A stretch of 59,390 nucleotides of DNA from Actinomadura hibisca NBRC 15177. Lineage in GTDB: Bacteria > Actinomycetota > Actinomycetes > Streptosporangiales > Streptosporangiaceae. Shown here piece after piece: positions 24,107-32,184 of the stretch (position 1 is the first letter of the stretch; every line of letters starts with the position of its first letter). A model generated the notes under the pieces. It did not search any database, had not been told where the DNA came from, and was given only the letters and a program-made list of their open reading frames with translations. The stretch is taken from positions 1 through 59,390 of the forward strand of contig NZ_BCRO01000080.1 in the NCBI RefSeq assembly GCF_001552635.1, given 5' to 3'. The translations under genes and the position numbers were made by a program.

Positions 24107-25402
24107 CTACCTCGGCGTGTAGATCACGCCGAGCCTGTCGACCCGCCCGGCGGCACGGCCGTGGAAACCGGTGATCTGCCAGCCGGGCGGGGCGGCGTGG
24201 ACGGTCGTCGCGGCGGTGGGGACGCCGCCCGACAACGTCCGGCCCTTGCTGGTGCGGAACTCGGCGTAGGAGACGTAGGTCTGGCCGAAGAGCCGGGCGG
24301 TGTCCAGGCGGAGGCGGGTGAGGTACTCGCCGTCGGCCAGGTCGAGCGCCCGCGCCGTGCCGCCTGTGCCGCCGTGGGTGAGGGACGTACCGTCCGCCAG
24401 GCGCAGGCCGACCTGGTCCAGCCAACCGGCGGCCCGCAGGCTCACCTGACGCACGGGACGGCCCGCGGCCTCGACGTCGGTGAACGGCGTGCCGTGCGGG
24501 CCGCCCGCCTGGTCGCTCAGCCGCAGGTCAGGGGCGAGCGACCAGGCGAAGGCGGCCGCGATCGGGTAGTGGTCGGACAACATCTTCCCGTCGGCCGTCC
24601 GGAAACGGTCGTTGGCGTTGGCGTAGCCGGTCAGGCTGAGGCGCAGGTGCCGGTTACCCCGGAAGAGGATCTTGTCGACGACCTCGCAGCGGTCGGTGAC
24701 GTCCGCGTCGTCGCAGACCAGGGCCGGATCGCCCGGCGCGGGCGGCGTCCCGCCACGGACCCGAGTCACCCAGGCGTCAGCGAGGCCCGTGGCGGCGACC
24801 AGGTCGCGGATGGTGTCTCCGGCGCGGGTGTAGCGGGTGTTGGTGTCGCCCATCACGAGCACGGCGTTGCCCGCCGAGTTGGCCTTGATGTAGGCGGTGA
24901 GCTGGGCGAGGTTGGCGCGGCGGGCGGCGAGGTCGGCCTGCGTGGTCCCGGCGTTGGCGTGCAGGTTGTAGAGGTCGAGGTGGACGCCTTCGGCGAGGCG
25001 GAGGCGCTTGTGGGTGAAGCCCTTCGGCGTCAGGCAGTCGGTTCCGTTGCACGCCTTCCACTTCACCCGGGCGAGGTCACCGTAGGGGCGGTCGGACATG
25101 GTGTTGAGCCCGCTGCCGAACGGGACGCCGCCGCTGGTGGGCGTCCGGTAGGGGTGGGCGTCGGTGGCGTACAGGTCGGCGTGGTAGTTGAAGTCCTCCT
25201 GGACGTTCACCACCTCGTAGGCGTTGACCCGTTCGCCGATCGGCCGGGTGTTGTGCTCGGGATCTCCGCTGGACAACCAGGCGGGCAGCCCCGCCACGTT
25301 GTAGGTCAGGACCGACAGGGTCCCGCCGGGCGCGGCGGCCTGCGCCGCGCCGGGGACCACCGCCAGGGATCCGGTGAGAACCGCTGCCGCCAGTGCTCGC
25401 AT
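24107..25402 (-). CDS. Secreted endonuclease/exonuclease/phosphatase-family enzyme with jacalin-like lectin domain
   Basis: A 431-residue exported metal-dependent phosphodiesterase, similar to bacterial sphingomyelinase/phospholipase C and DNase I-like enzymes. Signal: MRALAAAVLTGSLAVVPGAAQA. The EEP domain (about 27-285) has LSVLTYNVAGLP, VVNVQEDFNYHADLY, YNLHANAG, VLVMGDTNTRYT and the closing MLSDHYPIAAAF, covering the catalytic Asn, Glu, Asp and His. The C-terminal ~130 residues (SDQAGGPHGTPFTDVEA ... ITGFHGRAAGRVDRLGVIY) resemble a jacalin-like sugar-binding domain. ATG at 25402 has GGAGGG upstream. It converges on the chitinase gene with a 4-base gap. Confidence 0.88.
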   Translation of the reverse strand: MRALAAAVLTGSLAVVPGAAQAAAPGGTLSVLTYNVAGLPAWLSSGDPEHNTRPIGERVNAYEVVNVQEDFNYHADLYATDAHPYRTPTSGGVPFGSGLNTMSDRPYGDLARVKWKACNGTDCLTPKGFTHKRLRLAEGVHLDLYNLHANAGTTQADLAARRANLAQLTAYIKANSAGNAVLVMGDTNTRYTRAGDTIRDLVAATGLADAWVTRVRGGTPPAPGDPALVCDDADVTDRCEVVDKILFRGNRHLRLSLTGYANANDRFRTADGKMLSDHYPIAAAFAWSLAPDLRLSDQAGGPHGTPFTDVEAAGRPVRQVSLRAAGWLDQVGLRLADGTSLTHGGTGGTARALDLADGEYLTRLRLDTARLFGQTYVSYAEFRTSKGRTLSGGVPTAATTVHAAPPGWQITGFHGRAAGRVDRLGVIYTPR

Positions 25403-25578
25403 GGGCTTCCCTCCGTGTGGCCTCTGATCAATGTCCACCGGAAGGCGGGCCGGGGGAAGGCCCGGCCGCGCCCGCCGTCCGCCGCTCGCGGATCGACGGG
25501 TCATCAGTTGCGAGTCGGGTGATAACGACGCCTGCGGAACTCGTCGGTGGATGAGCGGACCCGCGGATGGGCAATCGC

Positions 25579-25584
25579 CATAAT
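25579..25584 (+). promoter_or_regulatory. Candidate -10 (CATAAT) for leaderless sigma-like gene
   Basis: CATAAT ends exactly 7 bases before the ATG at 25592, and no ribosome site is present. No clear -35 is seen. Confidence 0.4.
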
Positions 25585-25591
25585 CCGTTCG

Positions 25592-26647
25592 ATGTCCAGC
25601 TATCCACCGCACCCCGAGGACGCTCGGTTGGCCGAGGCGCTGCGGAACCGGCAGGCCGGGGCCGTGGGGCACGTCTACAACGTCCACGGGCCTGAGCTGT
25701 TCGCCTACGCGCACGTGTTGCTCGGGGAGCGGCAACCGGCCGTGGACGCCGTGCGGGCGGCGTTGCTCGGCGCGCGGGAGAAGGGGTCGGGGGTACCGCC
25801 GCCCGAGCGGTTGCGGGAGTGGCTGCACTCGCTGGTCCGGGACGAGTGCCTGAACCGGATCGTCGGGGTTCCCTCGTCGCCGGTCGCGCCCGTGCAGACC
25901 GTGCCCGCCGCGCCGACCGCCGCTGAGATCGCCTTGGCCGAGGACGTGCTCGCCGCCACACGGTCCTTCGAGGGCGCGGCGGCGGAGGACGCGGCTGAGG
26001 GCGCGCCCACCCGCAAGCCTCAGGCGTCGCCGCCCGGGACGCCGCCACCCCGGACGCTGTCTCCGCTGAGCGGGCAGCGGCGGGTCTGGATCCTGGGCGG
26101 GGTGCTGGTGGTCGCGGGGGTCGCGCTGTCGGCCGGGCTGCTGCTCCTGCCGGATTCGAGTGGGCCGCCGCCCCGGGGCGCGATGGAAGCGCCCGAGGCC
26201 GTCGCAGAGGAGCCGACGGCGGAGCCTTCGATCTCCCCTACTCCCTCCGCCACGCCCTCTCCCTCGCCGTCCGCCTCGCCGAAGAAGACCGAGAAGCCCG
26301 AGGCCCGCGAGCCGAAGAAGAAGCGCCGCGCTCCCGCCGGAAAGGGACGGCTCGCGGTCGCGGATTCGGAGTGCCGGGGCGTCGGGCTCGCCGCGCTGCC
26401 CCGCACCTGCCGCGTCCGGCTCGTGGCCCGGGGCGGGGCCGTCCGCTGGTCGGTGGCGTCGGTGAACTCCGAGGTCGGCAGGGTCAGCGCCCGGGGCGGC
26501 GGCACGCTCGGCGCGGGCGAGTCCACGACCGTGACGGTGACCGTCTGGCCGACCATCCGGTGCTACGTGCGCGGCGCGGGGTCGGGCACGGTCGGGTTCG
26601 CGCCGGGCGGCGCGGCGCGCGTCTCCTACACCTGCCTGCGCCGCTGA
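25592..26647 (+). CDS. Sigma-70-like domain fused to a membrane anchor and extracytoplasmic domain
   Basis: A 351-residue membrane protein. The cytoplasmic part (about 1-120) resembles region 2 of ECF sigma factors: EDARLAEALRNRQAGAVGHVYNVHGPELFAYAHVLLGERQPAVDAV, then LREWLHSLVRDECLNRI. No region 4 follows. After a Pro-rich linker there is one membrane segment (about 165-187, VWILGGVLVVAGVALSAGLLLL), a Ser/Thr/Pro and Lys/Glu stalk, and a C-terminal ~95-residue Ig-like domain (AVRWSVASVNSEVGRVS ... GAGESTTVTVTV) with four cysteines. It is probably not a working sigma factor but may bind core polymerase, an anti-sigma factor or act in surface sensing. Start ATG 25592, apparently leaderless. 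Confidence 0.75.
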   Translation: MSSYPPHPEDARLAEALRNRQAGAVGHVYNVHGPELFAYAHVLLGERQPAVDAVRAALLGAREKGSGVPPPERLREWLHSLVRDECLNRIVGVPSSPVAPVQTVPAAPTAAEIALAEDVLAATRSFEGAAAEDAAEGAPTRKPQASPPGTPPPRTLSPLSGQRRVWILGGVLVVAGVALSAGLLLLPDSSGPPPRGAMEAPEAVAEEPTAEPSISPTPSATPSPSPSASPKKTEKPEAREPKKKRRAPAGKGRLAVADSECRGVGLAALPRTCRVRLVARGGAVRWSVASVNSEVGRVSARGGGTLGAGESTTVTVTVWPTIRCYVRGAGSGTVGFAPGGAARVSYTCLRR

Positions 26648-26717
26648 GCAACGGGCTTGTCCGCGCCTAACGTCCCGCCGGTCAGGCTGGCGGGCACTCG
26701 GCCGGGCCGGGTCCGGG

Positions 26718-26827
26718 GTGAGGACCAGTCACGCCAGCGGTTCGGGCAGTGGGCTCGGCCGGTTTCGGCCCGATGTGAGGGCCGGTCACGCCAGCGGCTC
26801 GGGCAGCGGCGGTTCGGCCGGTTCCGG
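26718..26827 (-). repeat. 57-bp tandem duplication across the acyl-CoA ligase stop
   Basis: Two copies about 53 bases long (26718-26768 and 26775-26827) are offset by 57 bases, a multiple of three. On the minus strand each contains CCGCTGGCGTGA, the last codons and stop of the ligase. The outer copy lies wholly after the stop. Identity is roughly 85 percent by eye. Confidence 0.85.
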
Positions 26828-28510
26828 ACGCGGCCATGCCACGCGGCCCTCCGGCTGCGCGGTCTGGCGTGGGGTCGCCGCCAGCCAGCGGTGCACCACC
26901 TTCCCCGTCGCGTTCCGCGGCAGTTCGGCGATGAAGTGCACGTCGCGCGGCACCGCGTACCGCGCGATCCGCGCGTGCACGTGCGCCCGCACCACGTCCG
27001 CGTCCAGCCGCGCGCCGGGGCGCGCCACGATGTACGCCGCCAGCCGCTGGCCCCACTCCGGGTCCGGCACCCCCACCACGGCCACCTCCGCCACGCCCGG
27101 CAGGCCCAGCAGCGCGTCCTCCACCTCGCGCGGCACCACGTTCTCGCCGCCCGAGATCACCATGCCGTCCTTGCGGCCGTCCACGAACAGCAGGCCCCGG
27201 TGGTCGATGTGGCCGAGGTCGCCGGTGGCCAGCAGGCCGTCGCGCACCGCCATCGGCTCGCCGCCGGTGTAGCCCTCGAACAGCAGCTCGTTGGCGGCGT
27301 GGATCTCGCCCATGGTGGAGCGCCCGGCGGGGCGGCCGTCCGCGCCCATGATCACCAGGGAGGTGTTGCGCGGCGGGCGGCCCGCGGTGCCCGGGTCGGT
27401 GCGCAGCTCGCGCGGGGTCGCGATCGACACCCATGACGCCTCGGTCGAGCCGTAGACGTTGTAGAGCCGGTCGCCGAACGTGTCCATGAACCGCGTGGCC
27501 AGGTCGCCGGGCAGCGCCGCGCCGCTGACGGCCACCACCCGCAGCCCGGACGTGTCGTGCGCCGCGCGGACCTGTTCGGGCAGGTCCAGCACGCGCTGGA
27601 GCATCACCGGCACCGCGAAGACCGTCGCGTCGCGGCAGGCGGCGACCGAGCGCAACGTCTGCTCGGGGTCGAAGCGGCGGCGCAGCACCACCGGCGCGCG
27701 CAGGGCCCAGGCCATCTGGAGCGCGGCGTAGCCCCAGGTGTGGAACAGCGGCGCCTCGATGATCATCGTCTGCCGGGTGCGCAGCGGGATGCGCGACACC
27801 ATCGACGCCAGCGGCCACAGGCCCGGCCGGGGCGGGCGGCGGGCGCCCTTGGGGCGGCCGCCGGTGCCGGAGCTGAGCACGATGGTGCGGCTCTGGACCT
27901 GCGGCGGGTCGAGCGCGGCGGCCGGGGTCGCCGCGACGATCTCGCCGATGGTGCGGCCGGGGGCACCGGGGCCCGGCGGCCGGTCGGCCCACACCACCAC
28001 GCGGCGCAGCGCGACCGGGGCCTCGGCCAGCAGCGGCGCGAACTCGGCGTCGGCCACCAGCAGGTCCATGCGCAGCTCGCCCAGCACCGCGCGCACCTGG
28101 CCCGCGCCGAAGCCGGTGTTCAGCAGGACGACCTCCACGCCGCGCTTGCCGCAGGCCACCATCGTCTCGACCATGCCGCGGTGGTTGCGGCACAACACCC
28201 CGACGCGGGGGCGCGGCCCGGCCAGCGGCAGCCCGGCGGCCAGGCGCGTGGTGCGCTCGTCCAGCTCGCCGAAGGTGACCGGGCCGTCCTCGTCGCGCAG
28301 CGCGAGGCGGCCGGGGTCGCGGGCGGCGGCCGACACCACGATGCCGGCCAGCGTGGTGCCCCAGCGGCGCAGCTCGCCGAAGTGGCGGCCCACCCGCAGC
28401 GGCGCGCCGGAGAACACCAGGCCGGTGCGCAGCAGCAGGAGGGTCAGGTCGCGTACGTGTCCCAGTCGCCTCCGCAGTCCCGGGCGGTAGACGGGTCGCG
28501 CGTGCACCAC
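26786..28510 (-). CDS. fadD: Acyl-CoA synthetase (AMP-forming, FadD-like)
   Basis: Activates a fatty or other carboxylic acid to its CoA thioester via an acyl-adenylate. The 574-residue protein has the P-loop SSGTGGRPKGARR, the VYGSTEASWVSIATP segment that replaces the usual YGxTE motif in actinobacterial FadD2-like enzymes, GLLATGDLGHID, DGRKDGMVISGGENV and the catalytic lysine region LPRNATGKVVHRWL. A short amphipathic N-terminus (VRDLTLLLLRTGLVF) may contact membrane. The GTG at 28510 follows GGAGGAGG at good spacing. It is divergent from fadA-fadB, whose products would degrade the acyl-CoA it makes. Confidence 0.92.
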   Translation of the reverse strand: MVHARPVYRPGLRRRLGHVRDLTLLLLRTGLVFSGAPLRVGRHFGELRRWGTTLAGIVVSAAARDPGRLALRDEDGPVTFGELDERTTRLAAGLPLAGPRPRVGVLCRNHRGMVETMVACGKRGVEVVLLNTGFGAGQVRAVLGELRMDLLVADAEFAPLLAEAPVALRRVVVWADRPPGPGAPGRTIGEIVAATPAAALDPPQVQSRTIVLSSGTGGRPKGARRPPRPGLWPLASMVSRIPLRTRQTMIIEAPLFHTWGYAALQMAWALRAPVVLRRRFDPEQTLRSVAACRDATVFAVPVMLQRVLDLPEQVRAAHDTSGLRVVAVSGAALPGDLATRFMDTFGDRLYNVYGSTEASWVSIATPRELRTDPGTAGRPPRNTSLVIMGADGRPAGRSTMGEIHAANELLFEGYTGGEPMAVRDGLLATGDLGHIDHRGLLFVDGRKDGMVISGGENVVPREVEDALLGLPGVAEVAVVGVPDPEWGQRLAAYIVARPGARLDADVVRAHVHARIARYAVPRDVHFIAELPRNATGKVVHRWLAATPRQTAQPEGRVAWPRPEPAEPPLPEPLA

Positions 28511-28596
28511 CGTGACCTCCTCCGGTGATTTGGGGTCACGTTACCCACGGGTTCGGAAGGGGACAAGGGCCCGCTCCCGGCGGCCGGCGCGTCAGT

Positions 28597-28638
28597 GGTT
28601 ACTGACGAGTAGCATATGGGGTTACCAGCAAGTAGCAT
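28597..28638 (+). promoter_or_regulatory. Two 19-bp direct repeats upstream of fadA
   Basis: GGTTACTGACGAGTAGCAT (28597-28615) and GGTTACCAGCAAGTAGCAT (28620-28638) match at 15 of 19 positions, 23 bases apart. The first holds TACT-N4-AGTA symmetry. They sit 40-80 bases before fadA in the region shared with the divergent ligase, where an acyl-CoA-responsive regulator could act. Confidence 0.6.
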
Positions 28639-28677
28639 CGCTGCCACCAGACCATCCCCGAGCAGGGAGGACGATCC

Positions 28678-29880
28678 GTGCCTCGCACCGCACGCGACGT
28701 CGTGTTCGTCGACGGCGTCCGCACGCCGTTCGGCAAGGCGGGCCCCAAGGGCCTGTACGCCGAGACCCGCGCCGACGACATGGTCGTCCGCGCCATCCGC
28801 GAGCTGATCCGCCGCAACCCGTCGCTGCCGCCCGAGCGGGTCGACGAGGTCGCGATCGCCGCCACCACCCAGACCGGCGACCAGGGCCTGACCATCGGCC
28901 GCAGCGCCGCGGTGCTGGCGGGGCTGCCCAAGAGCGTGCCCGGCTACGCGATCGACCGCATGTGCGCGGGTGCGATGACCGCCGTGACCACCTCCGGCGC
29001 GGGCATCTCGTTCGGCTCCTACGACGTGGTCATCGCGGGCGGCGTGGAGCACATGGGCCGCCACCCGATGGGCGAGGGCGTCGACCCCAACCCGCGCTTC
29101 CTGGCCGACAAGCTGGTGGACCCGACCGCGCTGGTCATGGGCTCGACGGCGGAGAACCTGCACGACCGGTTCCCGCAGATCACCAAGGAGCGCGCCGACG
29201 CCTACGCCGTGCGCTCCCAGGAGAAGGTCGCCGCCGCCTACGCCGCCGGGAAGATCCAGCCGGACCTGGTGCCGACCGCGATCCGCTCGGCCGACAAGGG
29301 CTGGGGCCTGGCCACCGAGGACGAGCCGCCGCGCCCCGGCACCACCCTGGAGTCGCTGGCCGCGCTGAAGACCCCGTTCCGCGTGGCGGGCAACGTCACC
29401 GCCGGGAACGCCGCGGGCCTGAACGACGGCGCGACCGCCTGCCTGCTGGCCGCCGAGGACGTGGCCGCCGAGCTGGGCCTCACCCCGAAGATGCGGCTGG
29501 TCGACTTCGCCTTCGCGGGCGTCGAGCCGGAGGTCATGGGCGTCGGCCCGGTCCCGGCCACCGAGAAGTTGCTGGCCCGCAACTCCCTCACCATGGACGA
29601 CATCGGCCTCATCGAGATCAACGAGGCGTTCGCGGTGCAGGTGCTGGCCTTCCTGGAGCACTTCAAGATCGCCGACGACGACGCCCGGGTGAACCCGTGG
29701 GGCGGCGCGATCGCGCTCGGCCACCCGCTGGCCTCCTCCGGCGTGCGCCTGATGAACCAGCTCGCGCGGCTGTTCGAGGAGCGCACCGACGTCCGCTACG
29801 GCCTGACCACCATGTGCGTCGGCATGGGCATGGGCGGGACCGTGCTCTGGGAGAACGTGAACTGGGAGGGCGCCAAGTGA
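28678..29880 (+). CDS. fadA: Acetyl-CoA acyltransferase (thiolase), beta-oxidation
   Basis: Thiolytic step of fatty-acid beta-oxidation: cleaves 3-ketoacyl-CoA with CoA. The 400-residue sequence has the acyl-enzyme cysteine in IDRMCAGAMTA (near 95), the covering loop VIAGGVEHMGR, NEAFAVQ, the histidine in NPWGGAIALGHPLASSG and the second cysteine in TTMCVGMGMGGT. GTG at 28678 has GGGAGGA 7 bases upstream. Its stop overlaps the fadB start (GTGA), so the two are translated as a coupled pair and their products probably form the trifunctional complex. Confidence 0.96.
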   Translation: MPRTARDVVFVDGVRTPFGKAGPKGLYAETRADDMVVRAIRELIRRNPSLPPERVDEVAIAATTQTGDQGLTIGRSAAVLAGLPKSVPGYAIDRMCAGAMTAVTTSGAGISFGSYDVVIAGGVEHMGRHPMGEGVDPNPRFLADKLVDPTALVMGSTAENLHDRFPQITKERADAYAVRSQEKVAAAYAAGKIQPDLVPTAIRSADKGWGLATEDEPPRPGTTLESLAALKTPFRVAGNVTAGNAAGLNDGATACLLAAEDVAAELGLTPKMRLVDFAFAGVEPEVMGVGPVPATEKLLARNSLTMDDIGLIEINEAFAVQVLAFLEHFKIADDDARVNPWGGAIALGHPLASSGVRLMNQLARLFEERTDVRYGLTTMCVGMGMGGTVLWENVNWEGAK

Positions 29881-31964
29881 GCGACATCAAGAGCATCTTC
29901 GCCGACGAAATCGTCACGCACGCCCTCGTACGCGATGTCCGGCTCCCCTACGGCGCGGGCACGCTCGCGCTGATCACGCTGGACAACGGCTTCGACCACA
30001 CCAAGCCGAACACCTTCGGCCCCAACGGCCTCACCGAGCTGAACGAGGCCCTGGACGCCGTCGCCGCCCGCGACGACATCGTGGCCGTCGGCGTGACCGG
30101 CAAGCCGTTCATCTTCGCCGTCGGCGCCGACCTCAAGGGCGTGCCGCTGATCGCCGACCGCGACGACGCGCTGGCGATCGGCAAGCTCGGCCACGACGTG
30201 TTCCGCCGCCTCGGCGAGCTGAACGTCCCCTCCTTCGCCTACGTCAACGGCGCGGCGATGGGCGGCGGCGTCGAGATCGGCCTGCACTGCACCTACCGGA
30301 CCATCTCCGCCGGGGTCCCGGCGCTGGCGCTGCCCGAGGCGTTCCTCGGCCTGGTGCCCGGCTGGGGCGGCACCTACCTGCTGCCGAACCTGATAGGCGC
30401 GGAGAAGGCCCTCAAGGTCGTCATCGAGAACCCGCTCGCGCAGAACCGCATGCTCAAGGGCAGGGCGGCGTACGAGCTGGGCATCGCCGACGCGATCTTC
30501 GACTCGGCCGACTTCCTGGAGGAGTCGCTCGCCTGGACCGCCCGCATCCTCAAGGGCGAGATCGAGGTCAAGCGCCCCGCCGTCGACAAGGGCAAGGCCT
30601 GGGACGACGCGGTCAACATGGCCCGCTGGACCATCGACGGCAAGCTGCACGGCGCGGCCCCGTCCTACGTCCGCGCGCTCGACCTGGTCGCCGCCGCCAA
30701 GGACCGCTCGCGCGACGAGGGCTTCGCCGCCGAGGACGAGGCGCTGGCCGACCTCATCCTGAGCGACGAGCTGCGCGCCGGGCTGTACGCCTTCGACCTC
30801 ACCCAGAAGCGCGCCAAGCGCCCGGCCGGCGCGCCGGACAAGGCGCTGGCCCGCAAGGTCACCAAGGTCGGCGTCGTGGGCGCGGGCCTGATGGCCTCGC
30901 AGCTCGCGCTGCTGTTCGCGCGCCGCCTGGAGGTCCCGGTCGTGCTGACCGATCTGGACCAGGAGCGCCTGGACAAGGGCGTCGGCTACGCGCACGGCGA
31001 GATCGACAAGCTGCTGGGCAAGGGCCGGATCTCGGGCGACAAGGCCAACCGGCTCAAGGCGCTGATCAGCGGCTCGCTGACCAAGGACGCCTTCGCCGAC
31101 GCGGACTTCGTCATCGAGGCCGTCTTCGAGGAGATGTCGGTCAAGCAGAAGGTGTTCGCCGAGGTCGAGGAGCACGTCTCGGCCGAGTGCATCCTGGCGA
31201 CCAACACCTCCTCGCTGTCGGTGAGCGAGATGGCGTCCAAGCTCAGGCACCCCGAGCGCGTGGTGGGCTTCCACTTCTTCAACCCGGTCGCGGTGCTGCC
31301 GCTGCTGGAGATCGTCCGGGGCGAGCAGACCGACGACGCCGCGCTGGCCACCGCCTTCCAGGTGGGCAAGCAGCTCAAGAAGTCGTGCGTGCTGGTCAAG
31401 GACGCCCCGGCGTTCGTCGCCAACCGCATCCTGCTGCGCCTGATGGCCGAGATCATCCAGACGGTGGACGAGGGCACCCCGATCGAGGTGGCCGAGCGCG
31501 CCGCCGCGCCGCTGGGCCTGCCGATGCCGCCGTTCGTGCTGATGGGCCTGGTCGGCCCGGCGATCGCGCTGCACGTCAACGAGACGCTGCACCGCGCCTT
31601 CCCCGAGCGTTTCCCGCTGTCGGACAAGTTCGCCAAGTTCGTGGCCGCGGGCAAGTCCGGCGTGTACCTGCCGGACTTCACCGTGGACCCCGAGGCCGCC
31701 CGGATCTTCTCCGGCGGCACCAGCCCCTCCACCGAGGAGCAGGTGCTGGAGCGGGCGCTGACCGCGCTGGCCGAGGAGATCCAGATCATGCTGGACGAGG
31801 GCGTGGTCGCGGCCGCGCAGGACATCGACCTGTGCATGATCCTGGGCGCGGGCTGGCCGTTCCACCTGGGCGGCATCACCCCGTACCTGGACCGCAGCGG
31901 CGTCGCCGAGAAGGTGAACGGCAAGCGGTTCCTGGAGCCGGGCGTGGCGTCCCTGGCGCAGTAG
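29877..31964 (+). CDS. fadB: 3-hydroxyacyl-CoA dehydrogenase / enoyl-CoA hydratase (FadB/FadJ type)
   Basis: Bifunctional beta-oxidation enzyme of 695 residues: hydrates enoyl-CoA and oxidises 3-hydroxyacyl-CoA with NAD. The N-terminal crotonase domain has the oxyanion-hole segment KPFIFAVGADLKG, NGAAMGGGVEIGLHC and PEAFLGLVPGWGGTYLLP, with both catalytic Glu positions in place. The NAD domain starts VGVVGAGLMASQLALLFA, then ATNTSSLSVSEMA, the catalytic GFHFFNPV and FVANRILLRLM. GTG at 29877 overlaps the fadA stop by four bases and has GGGAGGG upstream. The frame is open for a further 455 codons upstream through fadA, but that is an out-of-frame shadow. A strong terminator follows. Confidence 0.96.
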   Translation: MSDIKSIFADEIVTHALVRDVRLPYGAGTLALITLDNGFDHTKPNTFGPNGLTELNEALDAVAARDDIVAVGVTGKPFIFAVGADLKGVPLIADRDDALAIGKLGHDVFRRLGELNVPSFAYVNGAAMGGGVEIGLHCTYRTISAGVPALALPEAFLGLVPGWGGTYLLPNLIGAEKALKVVIENPLAQNRMLKGRAAYELGIADAIFDSADFLEESLAWTARILKGEIEVKRPAVDKGKAWDDAVNMARWTIDGKLHGAAPSYVRALDLVAAAKDRSRDEGFAAEDEALADLILSDELRAGLYAFDLTQKRAKRPAGAPDKALARKVTKVGVVGAGLMASQLALLFARRLEVPVVLTDLDQERLDKGVGYAHGEIDKLLGKGRISGDKANRLKALISGSLTKDAFADADFVIEAVFEEMSVKQKVFAEVEEHVSAECILATNTSSLSVSEMASKLRHPERVVGFHFFNPVAVLPLLEIVRGEQTDDAALATAFQVGKQLKKSCVLVKDAPAFVANRILLRLMAEIIQTVDEGTPIEVAERAAAPLGLPMPPFVLMGLVGPAIALHVNETLHRAFPERFPLSDKFAKFVAAGKSGVYLPDFTVDPEAARIFSGGTSPSTEEQVLERALTALAEEIQIMLDEGVVAAAQDIDLCMILGAGWPFHLGGITPYLDRSGVAEKVNGKRFLEPGVASLAQ

Positions 31965-32049
31965 CCGCCCTGAACGTCCGCGCGGGGACCCGGTAGCCCA
32001 CCCATCGGGCTCGCGCGGCACCAACTCCGGCTCCGGCCGCGTGTGCGAG

Positions 32050-32083
32050 AAGAGGCGTCCCGACGATTCGGGACGCCTCTTTT
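32050..32083 (+). terminator. Rho-independent terminator after fadAB
   Basis: AGAGGCGTCCCGA (32051-32063) pairs perfectly with TCGGGACGCCTCT (32068-32080) around a CGAT loop, followed by TTT. This is a classic hairpin plus T-tract. Confidence 0.9.
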
Positions 32084-32184
32084 CGTGCATTTCACCCGAT
32101 CCCGCCCAGCCCCGCGTTTCGCGCCGCCACCTGCGGAGATCACACCTGGACCATGTACGACCGTCCCGCCCGAGGAGCGACGAG

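Noticed and set aside
28512..31964. Single 1150-codon open frame covering fadA and fadB
   Set aside because: Only the part from 29877 encodes FadB; upstream residues are an Arg/Pro/Gly-rich shadow of fadA, which is read in another frame.
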